From positions 1 through 28,192 of the forward strand of contig DEJW01000007.1 in NCBI GenBank assembly GCA_002353585.1: a DNA stretch of 28,192 nt, given 5' to 3'. Positions within the stretch are counted from its first letter, which is position 1, and every line of letters begins with the position of its first letter. The translations under genes and the position numbers were made by a program. The notes under the pieces are model-generated. The model was given only the letters and a program-made list of their open reading frames with translations. It was not told where the DNA came from and ran no database searches. Source of the DNA: Prevotellaceae bacterium UBA2738. Lineage in GTDB: Bacteria; Bacteroidota; Bacteroidia; Bacteroidales; Bacteroidaceae. This document shows positions 1 to 8,569 of the stretch, in pieces.

Positions 1-58
1 ACTGAAAGCTGCTACTAACGACTCATAAATCTACCCTTAATCGTGTATTGGATGATAG

Positions 59-523
59 TTGCGGATTTTAGGATATATAAATAAATGTGCTTCAGATGAA
101 AGACACAGAAACAAGTATATTGGCGTGAAAGCATTGAAAACGAAGGGACCTCAGTCATATATTGAAAAGAATGATAACATAATGTTGAATAAAATCATTG
201 ATAATGAAAATGTTGAAATTGATTCTGCCACATATATGGATGTATTCATGCCAACAGTTGAGGTGGATAGTATTGGACGATACAAGGTGGAAACAAAAAA
301 TGGGAAATATGGAGTATTTGATACTTGGAAAAATATCTGTGTCACTACATATGACTTCGATGTCTTATATTTTGCACAGCGTACTGAGTATGAGAATCGA
401 ACAGATGTCGTTTTCATTATGCAAAAAAATAATGACGTGGGTATCATAATTGTGAATGAGGCTAATAATGAGTACGAAATTCTGGTGTGTGATGGGATCC
501 CGAAACTTAAACGGTTCAAATAA
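59..523 (+). CDS. Hypothetical protein with a WG-repeat-like segment
   Basis: I do not recognise a named family. The 154-residue reading frame opens with TTG directly after an in-frame TAG, so the true start is uncertain. The first in-frame ATG, at 182, would give 113 residues and keep the recognisable part. Residues about 75-105 contain NGKYGVFDTWKN followed by VTTYDFDVLYF, which resembles one WG repeat (a G-K-W/Y-G-V-x-D motif, then a short strand and a Y-D-x-I/V turn). WG repeats are usually found in several copies, so this may be a short or truncated member. There is no signal peptide or membrane segment. The composition is A+T-rich like the next four genes. The membrane protein at 5671-6765 ends in a similar segment. 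Function unknown. Confidence 0.5.
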   Translation: MRILGYINKCASDERHRNKYIGVKALKTKGPQSYIEKNDNIMLNKIIDNENVEIDSATYMDVFMPTVEVDSIGRYKVETKNGKYGVFDTWKNICVTTYDFDVLYFAQRTEYENRTDVVFIMQKNNDVGIIIVNEANNEYEILVCDGIPKLKRFK

Positions 524-790
524 TATAAATATGAAACAAAAGAAGTTTACTACATTATAGGTTTGAAGTTGGGAGACTTAGATGTTGGAAAAATAAATCC
601 CAGTGTTAATTGAGAATTAAAGTTATCTAACTTAGTAAAACGATAGCTAAGTACGTATGAATAAGTATAATGTGCTGAAGTAGGCATAAAAATACATTAG
701 AGACTGTAAGATTTGCGCAGTAAGGTAATATCGAAGGCTTTATTATTGGATTTTGTTCATACTCTTTGGCACAGTTGAAAGAAGGACTGT
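524..790. other. A+T-rich intergenic gap before the CHAT gene
   Basis: This 267-base gap holds no convincing gene. A nine-codon frame starting MKQKKF at 531 and an eight-codon frame starting MNKY at about 657 look like gene beginnings but stop at once; they could be remnants of decayed genes or chance. A box TAGGTTTG at 558-565 matches the Bacteroidetes -7 consensus but has no TTTG at the expected distance upstream. A weak inverted repeat CTTAG/CTAAG lies near 630-652. Confidence 0.3.
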
Positions 791-3700
791 ATGAAAAAAA
801 TAATTATTCTTGCTATATTGTTATATATGTTTGAAAATCTAATTGCACTGGGGCAATCTGTAAAATCAGATTCATTGTTTGCTGTAGGAGTAGATTTCTA
901 TCAAGCAAATAATTACAAAAAAGCGATTGAGTTTTTTGCAGAATCAGACAAACTGGATAAAGCGGAATTGGACACCATGAACGTCCGCAGGCATTATTCA
1001 AACATTTGGATTGCGTCCTGCTATTTTAAAATGGGAAAAGAGCAAAAAGCAAGAAGTATAGACAGCATTTACTATTCTTTTCCTCCAATAGATAGAAGAA
1101 GGACAGTAAAAATAGATTCACTTTATACACGTGGTTTAGAATTTTTCGAAAAAAAAACATTCGAAGATGCTTTGAATGTTTTTAAACAATCCTTGTCATT
1201 ATCACATTCTATGTTTGGTGAAGAAACTATTTATTACTATTCACATTTTGCATCTTTGGCAATGTGTTGTGCCAATTTAGAAAAATACGAAGATGTTTTG
1301 AAGTGGTGTTCAGAATATATATCTGTTATAAAAAAATACGATATAAAAGGTAATCGTAATACAGCTGTTATTATGTATTTACGGGGAAGCGCAAGATTTC
1401 ACCTAAATGATTTTGATTCTGCAATTGATGACCAAAAAAAAGCCCTTCAAATACTGGATAGTATAGGATGTGATAAAATAGATTATGCATCAAATTTGAC
1501 TTGTCTAGCAGTGTACTATGCAGCGAAGTCCAATTATGATGAGGCAATAAAATATACGAGTGAAGCAAAAAACATATATAATCATTATGATAAGAGTAAA
1601 AAAAACTATGCAATTAGCTTAAATAATTTGGGCGCTTATTATGAAAAAAAAGGACAATACAAAGAAGCTATACAATTATTTCAAGAAGCACTTCCTTTAA
1701 TTGACAAAAATAACATACAATATATCGTCGCTACATTAAACATTCTTGCGGAAACGTATATTAAAATCGAAAAGATGGAAGAGGCTTTTCGATTTGTTAA
1801 TGAGGCCATTAAGATAATAAAACAAGAAAATGTTGACATGCAGAGTGAACATATAAATTCACTATATATTTTATCAAGCTACTATTACAGTAAAGGTGAG
1901 ATTCCTGAGGCTATGAAATTATGTTCAAAAGCTCTTAAAATAGCAAATAAAACAGGAGATAACCAAAAGTGGAAATTGCTATCAGCTTGGGAACGTTACT
2001 CATCAGAATTCGGGACAAATTCTCAAACATTCAATTTCCATGAAGTATCTCTTCAAAGTGCTGAAGCAGAATATGGTAAGGAAAGTTTGGAATATGTTAG
2101 TTGTCTGAATTCATACACAGAATATTGTATACAAAAAGATGAAATACTAAAAGCCTTGAGAATGGCTTCGGATGCTTTATTAATTTGCAGAAAAATATTT
2201 CCGGAAGGTCATCCATATATGATTAGTATCTTGCGAAATATAAGTACATGTTATACGCTTCGTGGAAAAATTACAGAAGCGATTTATTATTCTTCGGAGT
2301 CAGTTAAGATGGCTGAAATCACCGTGGGAAAAAAGCACTCAATGTACATAGCCTCTTTATTAGGACTTGCGAATGATACTTATATGAAGGGACGACATAT
2401 TTACGCAAATCATCTTTATACGGAAGTTTTGTCACTATTAAAGAATAGCAATGATAAAAGGTTACAATTCTCATGTTTGTTACCAATTTTAGTCCATTAT
2501 TACCTTGCAGGTGACAAACATGAATTGGGTAGGCTTATTGACAAATTGATAGAGGTTGGATATGATGTGTTACATGATATTATGACAGGGCAAACAGAGG
2601 AATTGCGTAACAGATATTGGGGTACTAATAGTGATATATTTGAGCAGATGCTTCAAATGTTCACATACGCTTATCCAAATTCAGCTATCACCTCATCAGG
2701 TTATAATGCAATATTGTTAAGTAAAGGTCAACTCCTTAATATGTCAAAAGATTTATTAGAGTTGATAACAAATAGTAAAGACAGCACATTGTTAGCTCAA
2801 TACAACAAAGTAAAGAGCAACCATCTTATGTTGCAAAGATTTTATGGGGGAATTATAGTAGATACGACGCTAAATATTGATTCATTGGAAACTGTAACAC
2901 AGGAAATGGAGTGGGAATTGATGCAAAGGTCTAAGATTTATGGTGATTATGTAAAGAATATCAGAATCAACTGGAAAAATGTGCAGCATAAACTTGGAAA
3001 TAAGGATGTTGCAGTAGAGTTTGTGTCTTTTAAATTAAATAAGGACAGCACAATGTATATTGCATACGTTCTTAAGAAAGGTATGACATCTCCTAAATTG
3101 GTGAAATTATTTGAAGAGAAACAACTAAAGAAGAATTCTCTGTACTCTACTCATGAAGCGAGTAAGATGATATGGGAGCCCCTTTCAGAATATCTTATCG
3201 GGGTGGACACTGTTTATTTTGCCCCATCAGGTGAATTATATAATATTGCAATAGAGACACTGCCTCACTGGAGTGAGGACTGTTTCATGTCCGAGAAATG
3301 GGAGATATATCGTCTCTCATCGACACGAGAACTAGCGTTAGCTAAGAAAAAAAATGAAATAAAGAGCGCGGTTGTTTATGGTGCCATCAAGTATAGTACA
3401 AAAAAAGAGGTAATAGTTGAAGAAAGTAGTAACATTCATAAAAAAGGTAATGTTGTTTTCAATACACAGAACCAAGTAGCAGGCTCTAATAATCTAAGAG
3501 TAAGTGTGGAGGAACTGCCCGAAACGAAGAAAGAAGTAATGGTAATAGACAAGGCATTGAAGAAGATGGGCCTAAAGGTCGAATTAAGAATAGATACAAT
3601 TGCCACAGAAAGAGATTTCAAGAATCTTAGTGGAAAGAAAACAGGACTACTACACATAACTACGCATGGTTTTTACTGGTCAGAAGAGGAAGCGAAAAAA

Positions 3701-4204
3701 TATGATAATCTTTCATTCCTTATGTTAGGTGATAGATATCCACGATATGTAGAGGACAAGGCTTTAGCACGTTCTGGCTTGTATTTCGCAGGTGCAAACA
3801 ATTCGCTAAGAGATGGAAAAATACCAGAAGATATGGATGATGGAATCTTGACTGCTAAGGAGATTTCCAAGTTAGATTTGCAGGGCGCAGATTTAGTGGT
3901 TTTATCCGCATGTCAAACCGGCTTGGGGGAGATAAAAGGTGATGGCGTATTCGGATTACAAAGAGGTTTCAAGAAAGCAGGTGCTCAGTCAATACTTATG
4001 AGTCTTTGGGAAGTTGATATTGATGCTACTACGCTTTTGATGACGCAGTTCTACAAGAACTTGGCAGAGGGCAAAGGTATGAGTAAGCATAGAGCCCTGA
4101 AACAAGCACAAAAATTTGTTAGAGACTATAAAATTGGTGCAGTAAGGAAATATAAAGATCCTTATTATTGGGCTTCATTCATACTGCTAGATGCAATAGA
4201 TTAG
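791..4204 (+). CDS. Exported TPR-CHAT caspase-like protease
   Basis: The 1137-residue protein starts with a Sec-type signal peptide (lysines at 2-3, hydrophobic core to about residue 20, likely cleavage near LGQS). Helix-pair TPR units follow from about residue 30 to 570, for example YLRGSARFHLNDFDSAIDDQ and NNLGAYYEKKGQYKEAIQLF; I count about ten. The C-terminal part, about 730-1137, is a CHAT domain. The motif HITTHGFYW carries the likely catalytic His959, and LVVLSACQTGLGE carries Cys1041. The end, MSLWEVDIDATTLLMTQFY through PYYWASFILL, is also typical of CHAT. CHAT domains are caspase-like cysteine proteases whose TPR parts sense partners; some act in defence, such as CRISPR-linked Craspase and gasdermin-activating proteases. 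A signal peptide puts this one outside the cytoplasm, unlike those cases. The next gene encodes a PrsW-type protease. The substrate cannot be told from the sequence. Confidence 0.9.
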   Translation: MKKIIILAILLYMFENLIALGQSVKSDSLFAVGVDFYQANNYKKAIEFFAESDKLDKAELDTMNVRRHYSNIWIASCYFKMGKEQKARSIDSIYYSFPPIDRRRTVKIDSLYTRGLEFFEKKTFEDALNVFKQSLSLSHSMFGEETIYYYSHFASLAMCCANLEKYEDVLKWCSEYISVIKKYDIKGNRNTAVIMYLRGSARFHLNDFDSAIDDQKKALQILDSIGCDKIDYASNLTCLAVYYAAKSNYDEAIKYTSEAKNIYNHYDKSKKNYAISLNNLGAYYEKKGQYKEAIQLFQEALPLIDKNNIQYIVATLNILAETYIKIEKMEEAFRFVNEAIKIIKQENVDMQSEHINSLYILSSYYYSKGEIPEAMKLCSKALKIANKTGDNQKWKLLSAWERYSSEFGTNSQTFNFHEVSLQSAEAEYGKESLEYVSCLNSYTEYCIQKDEILKALRMASDALLICRKIFPEGHPYMISILRNISTCYTLRGKITEAIYYSSESVKMAEITVGKKHSMYIASLLGLANDTYMKGRHIYANHLYTEVLSLLKNSNDKRLQFSCLLPILVHYYLAGDKHELGRLIDKLIEVGYDVLHDIMTGQTEELRNRYWGTNSDIFEQMLQMFTYAYPNSAITSSGYNAILLSKGQLLNMSKDLLELITNSKDSTLLAQYNKVKSNHLMLQRFYGGIIVDTTLNIDSLETVTQEMEWELMQRSKIYGDYVKNIRINWKNVQHKLGNKDVAVEFVSFKLNKDSTMYIAYVLKKGMTSPKLVKLFEEKQLKKNSLYSTHEASKMIWEPLSEYLIGVDTVYFAPSGELYNIAIETLPHWSEDCFMSEKWEIYRLSSTRELALAKKKNEIKSAVVYGAIKYSTKKEVIVEESSNIHKKGNVVFNTQNQVAGSNNLRVSVEELPETKKEVMVIDKALKKMGLKVELRIDTIATERDFKNLSGKKTGLLHITTHGFYWSEEEAKKYDNLSFLMLGDRYPRYVEDKALARSGLYFAGANNSLRDGKIPEDMDDGILTAKEISKLDLQGADLVVLSACQTGLGEIKGDGVFGLQRGFKKAGAQSILMSLWEVDIDATTLLMTQFYKNLAEGKGMSKHRALKQAQKFVRDYKIGAVRKYKDPYYWASFILLDAID

Positions 4205-4304
4205 ACTTATGTATATGGATAAGATGTATTGCTAATGATATTTAAGAAGTGGAACTGAATATACATAGCGAAAATGATACGAAAATATAGTTCTTGATTA
4301 AGTT

Positions 4305-5012
4305 ATGAATTTTATTATTATACTCGGAGCCTCTCTTCTTCCTGTCATTATCTTATGGCTGTACATATGGAGGAAAGACCCAAAACCAGAACCTTTGTGG
4401 TGGCTATTAAAGGCAACGTTGATGGGTATGGTGATATGTGTGCCTATTGGCATAGTGGAGATGGGGGTGAAGTCCCTGATATTTGGAGAGAGAGAAAATC
4501 CTGCTGGTATGATGGATGCAATAGCAGAGGCATTCTTGGTGCCAGCTTTGACGGAGGAAACTTTCAAACTCATTGCACTATGGCTAGTATTGAGGAAGAA
4601 TCCTTTTTTCGACGAACACTTCGACGGAATAGTTTATGCGGTATGTATCGGTTTGGGCTTTGCTACAGTAGAGAACATACTCTATGTGTTTGAATGCGAG
4701 GACTGGTTACAAGTAGCAGCTATACGTGCATTGCTGGCAGTGCCAGGACATTATGCCTTTGCAATTTTTATGGGCTATTATTATTCTGTGTATCACTTTG
4801 TGTGTCACTCTAGGAGGAACGCAATCTGTATTTTATTGATACCGATATTGGCACATGGCATATATGATGGCATAGCCATGAGTGGTGCAGCTAATCCTTC
4901 TATTGGGATTGTTACATTCTTTGTCTTGATATATTTTTGTGTTAAGATGCACAAAATGGCAAAAAATAGAGTAATGGATTCGCTTAAAAGAGATGAAGTG
5001 ATAAGAGGATAA
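4305..5012 (+). CDS. PrsW-family intramembrane protease
   Basis: The 235-residue protein has about seven hydrophobic segments and matches the PrsW family (glutamic-type membrane proteases related to the CPBP/Abi group). Visible marks in order are PEPLWW (29-34), the paired glutamates in ALTEETFKLIALW (E84, E85, K88), FDGIVYA (106-112), GFATVEN (118-124), PGHYAFA with His149, and AHGIYDG with His184 and Asp188. In Bacillus, PrsW makes the first cut in the anti-sigma factor RsiW. No sigma or anti-sigma gene lies beside this one. It begins 100 bases after the CHAT gene on the same strand and has the same A+T-rich composition, so co-transcription is possible but unproven. The assignment is firm; the substrate is unknown. 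Confidence 0.85.
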   Translation: MNFIIILGASLLPVIILWLYIWRKDPKPEPLWWLLKATLMGMVICVPIGIVEMGVKSLIFGERENPAGMMDAIAEAFLVPALTEETFKLIALWLVLRKNPFFDEHFDGIVYAVCIGLGFATVENILYVFECEDWLQVAAIRALLAVPGHYAFAIFMGYYYSVYHFVCHSRRNAICILLIPILAHGIYDGIAMSGAANPSIGIVTFFVLIYFCVKMHKMAKNRVMDSLKRDEVIRG

Positions 5013-5189
5013 TATATTATATATGTACCAATAGAGGAATAGGTCGAGTTTGAGCTATAGATATATCCTTTCTAAGGATAAAAAAGGAAAGAGCATTGAT
5101 AAATGAGCATGAATTTTGTGGTAAATAAATCGGATTTATATTGCAAACGTATGGCAATTCTTTCAAAATGAAACAAAAAGGCAATTAAT

Positions 5190-5645
5190 ATGAAAGTGTT
5201 ACAATTATTAAAGTCCCTTTTTAAAGGGAAGCAACAAAAGGTGGAGCATGTTATCTACGAATGTTCCATACATGATGATGTAGAGATCTTGGGGCATGTG
5301 TTTCATGGATTGCATGACATTGCTGAGCATGTGGAAATGTCTTTGTATAGGGATTATTCACGTGGAAGGGCAAAAAGTGTGACACCAAGAAAAGTGTGTG
5401 AGGTGCATGTAGGGGAACAGTGGGAGCCTTATCCTACTTTTGATTCCTCGGATTCTGGATATGAAAGCAGGAGCTACAGTAATTACATGTTTCGCAAGCA
5501 TCCTATACGGCAGAATGATATGAGAAGGTTGTCGGAACTACCGTCTTCCATCAATGTTTGTAAGGTAACGGAGGATACTCCAGTGGATATGCGCCCGATA
5601 GTTTATTATAAGGGTGATGGAAATGTAATGTTGGTTGCAATATAA
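5190..5645 (+). CDS. Hypothetical protein, 151 residues
   Basis: I do not recognise this protein. It is 151 residues, starts with a basic amphipathic stretch (MKVLQLLKSLFKGKQQK), and has no clear membrane span or signal peptide. It is rich in His, Ser, Tyr and Arg in the middle (for example SSDSGYESRSYSNYMFRKHP) and ends in a predicted strand, NVMLVAI. It lies between the PrsW-type protease gene (177 bases upstream) and a multi-helix membrane protein gene (25 bases downstream), all on the + strand. The short gap to the downstream gene suggests that those two are co-transcribed. A small hairpin, ATCCTT/AAGGAT at 5065-5079, lies in the upstream gap. The reading frame looks real from its length and plausible ATG context. 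Confidence 0.55.
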   Translation: MKVLQLLKSLFKGKQQKVEHVIYECSIHDDVEILGHVFHGLHDIAEHVEMSLYRDYSRGRAKSVTPRKVCEVHVGEQWEPYPTFDSSDSGYESRSYSNYMFRKHPIRQNDMRRLSELPSSINVCKVTEDTPVDMRPIVYYKGDGNVMLVAI

Positions 5646-5670
5646 AGATTGAATATAAGGAATATAAGGT

Positions 5671-6765
5671 ATGAAACAGAAACTGTTTTTCTTGGATTTG
5701 GTCATCTGCTCAGTTTGGATGCTGAGTTTGTTTGGCGGTAGGGGAAATTATAATTTTCCATTGATGTTATTCGCTATCTGCGAGGTTTTGTTGAGATATT
5801 CGGTATCGTTTTCTCTATACCGTAAGGAGAAACGTACGTGGATACCGTTGCTGTTGTTTGCGTTTTTTGTGATATTTGCAGCGACCATTCGCAAGATTAG
5901 CGGAATAGGCGATATAGTTTTTCATTTCTTTGATATTACGAATTTGGAGTATGCTATGTCGTTTGGCTATTTTATGGGTGTGTCATTAGCTTTGTGGATT
6001 TTCATTGTGCCTTACATAGTGTATGCAGTCTTGTTATTCAGGAAGCAGACCGTGCGCACAGAATTGAAAAATGGAGATATGGCTGGTGGTATATTGTGGT
6101 ATGGACGTTTGGAAAAGACTTGTTCTGCCTTGATAGCGATAATGCTGATATCTATGCTGGCGGGACTGTCGATGGATGCCCGTATGTGTGAGATGATATG
6201 CCTCACGGCAATGCCGCTTACCTATTGGCTGGTATGCAGATATTTCAAAGTGAAACCAGAAAAGCTATGGTTACTGGTGATAGGTATGGTGATATTCTGG
6301 TATGCCCAGGCAGTGGCTGGAGTATGGAGAGTGTGTATGCTGACGATTAGCTTTGCTCTTGTTGTTTATGTTGGTACACTGTTGTACAAGAATGTAAGAC
6401 GATGCGCACTGGCTATGGTGTTTGTAATATATGCGGCTGTTATTCTGCCTTCATTGGCTATAGGTTACAATCAGTATGTGGGAATAGATTATGCTCGTAG
6501 AGGCTTCTACTATCTTGCACCATTCAAAGGAATACTATATATAACTGATAGTATGGGTGAAAGATATGGACTTCGTGATCGTTACAAGGTGTTGGTGGAA
6601 CCTGAATATGAATATATCAGTGCTAAGGATGTGTGTCCGGATGATTGGGCGCATGTATGTGCTATGGAGAAGAATGGCAAAGTGTATTACTATGATGTAT
6701 GTAACAATGAGTTTGTCAAGAATTCCCAGATTTACGTGATTAAGAAGAAAAACATATTTGAATAA
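5671..6765 (+). CDS. Polytopic membrane protein with a WG-like C-terminal tail
   Basis: The 364-residue protein has about nine hydrophobic helices between residues 5 and 265, for example LFFLDLVICSVWMLSLF, WIPLLLFAFFVIFAATI and LWLLVIGMVIFWYAQAVAGV. A soluble tail of about 95 residues follows. The tail includes DSMGERYGLRDRYKVLVEPE then YEYISAKD (about 292-320) and KNGKVYYYDVCNNEF (334-348). This resembles one or two degenerate WG repeats (x-G-x-Y-G-L-x-D ... V-P-x-Y-x-x-I). The same type of segment occurs in the small protein at 59-523. I do not know a function. It begins 25 bases after the previous gene with an AAGG near the ATG, so these two are probably one unit. It closes the A+T-rich block. 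Confidence 0.6.
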   Translation: MKQKLFFLDLVICSVWMLSLFGGRGNYNFPLMLFAICEVLLRYSVSFSLYRKEKRTWIPLLLFAFFVIFAATIRKISGIGDIVFHFFDITNLEYAMSFGYFMGVSLALWIFIVPYIVYAVLLFRKQTVRTELKNGDMAGGILWYGRLEKTCSALIAIMLISMLAGLSMDARMCEMICLTAMPLTYWLVCRYFKVKPEKLWLLVIGMVIFWYAQAVAGVWRVCMLTISFALVVYVGTLLYKNVRRCALAMVFVIYAAVILPSLAIGYNQYVGIDYARRGFYYLAPFKGILYITDSMGERYGLRDRYKVLVEPEYEYISAKDVCPDDWAHVCAMEKNGKVYYYDVCNNEFVKNSQIYVIKKKNIFE

Positions 6766-6782
6766 AATAGAATCACACTAAT

Positions 6783-6817
6783 CCAATGCCCTGCTCTGTT
6801 TTAGAGTGGGGCGCTGG
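6783..6817 (+). terminator. Imperfect hairpin after the membrane protein gene
   Basis: An interrupted stem pairs CCA with TGG, GCCC with GGGC and CTCT with AGAG around a loop GTTTT. It lies 18 bases after the stop codon at 6765 and before the nhaC promoter. It has no clear T run, so it is a possible rather than a clear intrinsic terminator. Confidence 0.4.
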
Positions 6818-6887
6818 TGTGTTATAAGGGGTTAAGTAATGATTTCCCCTTAAAATTTGGAGGAAAGGAAAAATATTTCATGAAAAG

Positions 6888-6919
6888 TTTGGATGTAAGA
6901 ATTCTTTGTTGTACTTTTG
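6888..6919 (+). promoter_or_regulatory. Bacteroidetes-type promoter of the nhaC-family gene
   Basis: TTTG at 6888-6891 (-33 box) and TACTTTTG at 6912-6919 (-7 box, TAnnTTTG) are separated by exactly 20 bases, the spacing known for the main Bacteroidetes sigma factor. Transcription would begin near 6925. This is downstream of the TTG at 6917 that would give the longest reading frame, so it argues for the ATG at 6971 as the real start. Confidence 0.75.
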
Positions 6920-6970
6920 CATGCAGAGAAAACGGAAAAACAACCTGAGAAATTGGAGAAGAAGCGTAAG

Positions 6971-8569
6971 ATGGCGTTTGCAGCACTGACTGTGGTGGTG
7001 CTGTTTTGGGCATGGTTAGGCTATGCCGTGGGCATAGAACACATGCCTGTGAAGAATACTATATGGGCACTGTCGCCTGCCATAATAGCGATTTCGCTGG
7101 CACTGATAACGAAGGAGGTGTACAGCTCGCTGCTGATGGGTATGCTGACGGGTGCCTTGCTGAATGCTGAGTTTGACGCTGTGGGCGGGCTGAACCAGTT
7201 GCTGCCTGAAGGCGTGATGAGTGTGCTGGCAGATAAATGGAATGTGGGCATACTGGTGTTCTTGGTGATTCTGGGCACTATGGTGCAACTGATGAACCGC
7301 ACGGGGGGCTCGGCGGCATTCGGCGCGTGGGCTGCCAAGCGCATCAAGACGCGTGAGGGGGCTCAGCTATCGACGATGCTGTTGGGATGCCTGATATTCA
7401 TAGACGACTATTTCAACTGCCTGACGGTGGGCTCGGTGATGCGCCCTGTGACTGACGGGCACAAGATAAGCCGTGCTAAGCTGGCATACCTGATAGACAC
7501 TACGGCGGCTCCGATATGTATCATTGCGCCTATATCGTCATGGGCTGCTGCAGTGTCGGGATTTGTGAAGGGTGAGAATGGCATCAGCATCTTTGTGCAG
7601 TCTATTCCTTATAATTTCTACGCTCTGCTGTCGCTGCTGATGATAGTGCTGATAACGCTGATGAAGGTGGATTTCGGTCAGATGGCGGTGCACGAGAGAA
7701 ATGCGATGAACGGCGACCTGTTTACCTCAGGCAGAAGACGACAAATAGCCGAGGTGGACGAGAAGGCTGCAAAGAAGGGTAGGGTGGCTGACCTGATATT
7801 CCCTGTGGTGTGTCTGGTGATAGGTTGTGTGATAGGTATGATATATACTGGAGGATTCTTCGAGGGCAAGAGCTTTGCTATGGCTTTTGCCGAGAGTAAT
7901 GCCTCGGTGGGACTGGTGATGGGTTCGTCGGTGGCACTGATGATTACCATTGCCTATTACATATTGCGTCAGTCGCTGTCGTTCAGCAAGTGTATGGACT
8001 GTCTGCCTGAGGGTTTCAAGCAGATGGTGCCTGCGATGCTGATACTGACGTTTGCATGGACGCTGAAGAGTATGACTGACAGTCTGGGAGCGGCTACCTA
8101 TGTGGCTGAAACGATGCAGAACGTGGCTGGCGAGATGTGGGCATTCCTGCCTGCATGCATATTTGTGGTGGCTGTGGGACTGGCATTTGCCTCTGGCACT
8201 TCATGGGGCACATTCGGTATTCTCATTCCTATAGTGGTGTCGTGTTTCCAAGAGGTTGACCCAGAACTGATGATTATCTCAATATCAGCCTGCATGGCTG
8301 GCGCGGTGTGTGGTGACCATTGCTCGCCGATATCAGATACGACCATAATGTCGTCGGCTGGTGCACAGTGTGCGCACCTGAACCATGTGACCACCCAGCT
8401 GCCTTATGCCATGACGGTGGCTGTGGTGTCGTTCTTCACATTCCTGGTGGCTGGATTCAATAAGAATGCGTGGATATCGCTCGCCTTCGGATGCGTATTG
8501 CTGATAGCGGTACTGTTATTTATAAGGTACAGGAAAGGACAGGGCGACTACACTCCGAAGCGTGCCTGA
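6971..8569 (+). CDS. nhaC: NhaC-family Na+/H+ antiporter
   Basis: The 532-residue protein (from the ATG at 6971) is an inner-membrane antiporter of the NhaC superfamily, expected to export Na+ or a related substrate in exchange for protons. It has about a dozen hydrophobic helices. Family marks are IDDYFNCLTVGSVMRPVTD in the middle and GDHCSPISDTT at residues 448-458, followed by MSSAGAQCAHLNHVTTQLPY. Members of this family may also move amino acids or organic acids with Na+, so substrate assignment is limited. A longer frame opens with TTG at 6917, but the promoter -7 box covers that codon, so I chose the ATG at 6971. The last 22 bases overlap the end of the converging Na/Pi cotransporter gene, and I see no terminator between them. 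Confidence 0.85.
   Translation: MAFAALTVVVLFWAWLGYAVGIEHMPVKNTIWALSPAIIAISLALITKEVYSSLLMGMLTGALLNAEFDAVGGLNQLLPEGVMSVLADKWNVGILVFLVILGTMVQLMNRTGGSAAFGAWAAKRIKTREGAQLSTMLLGCLIFIDDYFNCLTVGSVMRPVTDGHKISRAKLAYLIDTTAAPICIIAPISSWAAAVSGFVKGENGISIFVQSIPYNFYALLSLLMIVLITLMKVDFGQMAVHERNAMNGDLFTSGRRRQIAEVDEKAAKKGRVADLIFPVVCLVIGCVIGMIYTGGFFEGKSFAMAFAESNASVGLVMGSSVALMITIAYYILRQSLSFSKCMDCLPEGFKQMVPAMLILTFAWTLKSMTDSLGAATYVAETMQNVAGEMWAFLPACIFVVAVGLAFASGTSWGTFGILIPIVVSCFQEVDPELMIISISACMAGAVCGDHCSPISDTTIMSSAGAQCAHLNHVTTQLPYAMTVAVVSFFTFLVAGFNKNAWISLAFGCVLLIAVLLFIRYRKGQGDYTPKRA

Noticed and set aside
1..28. End of an upstream gene (a frame ending LKAATNDS)
   Set aside because: Eight codons to a stop at the window edge are not enough to call a gene.
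741..748. Promoter of the CHAT gene, TATTATTG
   Set aside because: One mismatch to the -7 box, and the nearest TTTG (712-715) is 25 bases away, outside the usual spacing.
6917..6970. TTG start giving a longer NhaC
   Set aside because: The TTG is part of the promoter -7 box, upstream of the expected transcription start.
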